A DNA stretch of 8,509 bases from Oceanospirillaceae bacterium (lineage in GTDB: Bacteria > Pseudomonadota > Gammaproteobacteria > Pseudomonadales > Balneatricaceae): positions 87,565 to 96,073 of the forward strand of contig DPHB01000067.1 of the NCBI GenBank assembly GCA_003521845.1, read 5' to 3'. The notes below the pieces were generated by a model, which saw only the letters and a program-made list of their open reading frames with translations, ran no database searches and was not told the origin of the DNA. The position numbers and the translations under genes are program-made. Positions 6,651 to 8,509 of this stretch are shown one piece after another; the first letter of the stretch is position 1; each line of letters starts with the position of its first letter.

Positions 6651-7646
6651 TTAATCCCATAGATCGACTTCGTAGTCGTCCATGCGTACTTCACCCATAA
6701 TTTTCAGGGCTGCTTGTCCATTTGAACTACCGTATACACCACTAAATAGAGGAATATCGGCACAGGTAACACTGACTGTTTCTGGCATTTTAATTGGAAT
6801 CACGTCGCCCACCTGTAGGTTACGTAATTCCAGCAAATTAATTTGGGGCCGTGCTAATTCGGCTTTCACTTCTAACTCTACGTCTTCGATAGCGACTTTG
6901 AGATAGTTATTCCAAATACGTTCTTCATCAATATCCGTGTCACCAATAACTTGGTTACGCAATAATTCACGGATTGGTTTCATCGCCGCGTAGGGATACA
7001 AAATTTGCACACTACCGCTAATATCATGGGCCATGTCAATATTAAAACGATTGATAATGACCAGATCATTTTCTTCCACAATGCTAGTGAATTGTGGATT
7101 AACTTCCGAGTTTACATACTCGAAAGCAATGGTATAAAGGGGCGACCAGGCCAACTTCATATCATGAAAAACACGCTGCAATAGCATTTGAATAATACGG
7201 TATTCGGTCGGCGTGAAATCGCGAATGCCAGAAATTTCTGTATGCGAACCTGCGCCACCAAAAAAGCTATCGAGTGAATTAAAAATAAGCTGCGGATCGA
7301 TAATAATCAACATGGAGCCACGCAACGGTGGTATTTTCACCACATTCAACGAGATAGGCGTACTTAGGGTAGACATAAAGGTTGCAAAACGCTCCACGTC
7401 CACCGGTTGGCTTTCTATCTTCGGTTGATAGCGCAACAGGCTCTTCAGACTAGTACGGAACAAACGTGCAAAACGCTCATTGATCATGTCTAGCGAGCCC
7501 AAGTGTGAGGTTAGCGTACTATCCTCACTGGCTATATCATACTGTTCAGCACCAGAATCCACGTTGTAAGGAGACACCTCGTCTCCAGCATCAGCTTTCA
7601 CCAAGGCTTGGATTTCGTCTTCTGACAGTAGCTCGTTTTCACTCAT
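6651..7646 (-). CDS. fliM: Flagellar motor switch protein FliM
   Basis: FliM is the C-ring protein that binds phosphorylated CheY and transmits it to rotor direction. The protein has 331 residues. The N-terminal peptide LLSEDEIQALV (6-16) is the CheY-binding segment. The middle domain (about 50-230) carries the conserved MINERFARLFRTSLKSLLRY stretch and the GGxG motif as FFGGAG (128-133), the site involved in FliM-FliM and FliG contacts. The C-terminal SpoA domain lies at about 253-323. The ATG starts 12 bases after the fliL stop; the likely Shine-Dalgarno TAGGTG overlaps that stop codon. An intact CheY-binding peptide implies that a chemotaxis system controls this motor. Confidence 0.98.
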   Translation of the reverse strand: MSENELLSEDEIQALVKADAGDEVSPYNVDSGAEQYDIASEDSTLTSHLGSLDMINERFARLFRTSLKSLLRYQPKIESQPVDVERFATFMSTLSTPISLNVVKIPPLRGSMLIIIDPQLIFNSLDSFFGGAGSHTEISGIRDFTPTEYRIIQMLLQRVFHDMKLAWSPLYTIAFEYVNSEVNPQFTSIVEENDLVIINRFNIDMAHDISGSVQILYPYAAMKPIRELLRNQVIGDTDIDEERIWNNYLKVAIEDVELEVKAELARPQINLLELRNLQVGDVIPIKMPETVSVTCADIPLFSGVYGSSNGQAALKIMGEVRMDDYEVDLWD

Positions 7647-7658
7647 GAATCATTACAC

Positions 7659-8258
7659 CTACTGGACGATAAACTCGGTGAAGTAAACCTCTTCTACGCC
7701 ACCAAAGTTTTCGTAATTTTCCAACACTTCATTCATCCGATCACGAATATTACTGGCCATCTTTTGCTTACCGCTAGCCGAATAAATTTCGTCTTCGGTA
7801 TAGGTACCTACTTCCATCAAGATGGCCGAACGAATGGCCATTTGGTGCTTCCCCACGGCCTCGACAATACGGTCATCATAATGAGTCATATAACCCAGAC
7901 TAAACAACACAAATTTCTTACTTTCAGCCAAGTTAATGGTGAATTTATCTTCCAATTGCGAATAGGTTTGGTCAAACTGCTGGCTCTCAGGCAAATCTTT
8001 GGCTTGCTTCTTCAAGGCCTTTGGTGCATTTGGATCCGCCGCACCCTCTACTTCTCCACCTTGTTCCAGTTGCTCAACAACATTACCTGCTTCGTCAACC
8101 GCCGCCGGTTTAGCATCAAAGAAACCCGTCATAAACAAGGTACCACCAACGGTAAGACCAATAACGAGAAGACCTAGGATGACAAAAATAAGAATTTTGA
8201 CAAGCCCACCCTTCTTTTTACCTTCTTCGCCTTCTTCTAAAACTTCTTCGTCAGCCAT
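7659..8258 (-). CDS. fliL: Flagellar basal body-associated protein FliL
   Basis: FliL is an inner-membrane protein near the basal body that associates with the stator and supports torque and motility. The protein has 199 residues. A short acidic then basic N-terminus (EEGEEGKKKGG) leads into one membrane helix at about 20-45. An acidic, Ala/Gly-rich periplasmic linker follows at about 48-95, longer than in E. coli. The conserved periplasmic domain is about 95-199, with FTINLAESKKFVLFSLGYMT and the C-terminal VEEVYFTEFIVQ typical of the family. AGGTG lies 6 bases before the ATG. It is the first complete gene of the window, 60 bases after the end of fliK. Confidence 0.97.
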   Translation of the reverse strand: MADEEVLEEGEEGKKKGGLVKILIFVILGLLVIGLTVGGTLFMTGFFDAKPAAVDEAGNVVEQLEQGGEVEGAADPNAPKALKKQAKDLPESQQFDQTYSQLEDKFTINLAESKKFVLFSLGYMTHYDDRIVEAVGKHQMAIRSAILMEVGTYTEDEIYSASGKQKMASNIRDRMNEVLENYENFGGVEEVYFTEFIVQ

Positions 8259-8318
8259 ACTCTACACCTATACTACTTAATTGGAGCTAATGTTTAACTC
8301 AACTATTTTCAAATAAAC

Positions 8319-8509
8319 TTACGCGAAGGTATCTAGATCACCGTCATGGTTACTAGTACTTGCATTTACACTGCTGTTGATCGTTGTTTCAGAGGCTGAT
8401 AACTGGTTTACTTCGCCAGTTTGCGCGTCTTGTTCAGCAAATTGTTGCTGCTTGCCATCGCTACCCACATCCACCTGGCCTAATTGTAAACCACTTTCCT
8501 CTAGCAATT
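8319..8509 (-). CDS. fliK: Flagellar hook-length control protein FliK (C-terminal end only)
   Basis: This is an open frame from the right edge to TAA at 8319-8321, covering the last 62-63 residues. It contains LEESGLQLGQVDV, the conserved final strand and helix region of the FliK C-terminal (FlhB-interacting) domain. A Gln/Asp/Ser-rich tail follows. The first codon at the edge is an internal Leu (TTG), not a start. FliK is the secreted ruler whose C-terminal domain tells FlhB to stop exporting hook subunits. The position directly before fliL is the usual one. The identification rests on a short segment plus gene order. Confidence 0.85.
   Translation of the reverse strand, partial: LLEESGLQLGQVDVGSDGKQQQFAEQDAQTGEVNQLSASETTINSSVNASTSNHDGDLDTFA

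Noticed and set aside
8259..8318. Promoter in the 60-base fliK-fliL gap
   Set aside because: I looked for sigma-54 (GG-N10-GC), sigma-28 (TAAA...GCCGATAA) and sigma-70 boxes on the minus strand. Only a poor TTGAGT/TAAGTA-like pair was seen, which is not enough to call.
8319..8507. A complete 62-codon gene starting with TTG at 8505-8507
   Set aside because: The frame continues past the right edge and the sequence is the C-terminus of FliK, so the TTG is an internal leucine codon.

Overview
This window is a minus-strand flagellar export and switch operon from a gammaproteobacterium, followed by two genes I cannot assign to a known family. Read in the direction of transcription (right to left), the order is fliK (3' end only), fliL, fliM, fliN, fliO, fliP, fliQ, fliR, flhB, a gene for a highly repetitive soluble protein, and a gene for an acidic single-pass membrane protein that runs off the left edge. 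The fliL-to-flhB order, the two-step FliM/FliN switch set and the FliK tail match polar-flagellum clusters of Pseudomonas-like and marine Gammaproteobacteria. The moderate GC content and Gln/Glu-rich proteins fit a marine relative, but genus is inference only.

Region by region: 8319-8509 holds the FliK C-terminus (hook-length control). Positions 7659-8258 hold FliL (stator-associated), and 6312-7646 hold FliM and FliN (C-ring switch). Positions 4069-6276 hold FliO, FliP, FliQ and FliR (assembly and core of the export gate). Positions 2913-4055 hold FlhB (gate and substrate-specificity switch, with an NPQH version of the autocleavage motif). Positions 1292-2878 hold a 528-residue protein with about 26 copies of an A-x-L-x-G motif spaced mostly 12-15 residues apart. 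Positions 1-1240 hold at least 413 residues of a protein with a very acidic N-terminus, one membrane helix and a Gln-rich predicted coiled coil.

All genes lie on the same strand, with gaps of -4 to 60 bases. The arrangement looks like one transcription unit that enters from beyond the right edge. I see no convincing promoter or terminator inside the window. In Pseudomonas-type clusters flhA follows flhB directly. Here the two unassigned genes occupy that place, and they are the part of the window most worth a second look. Stated as inference only: they could be an accessory module of the flagellar base or pole, with a repetitive cytoplasmic (or exported) scaffold and a membrane-anchored partner.
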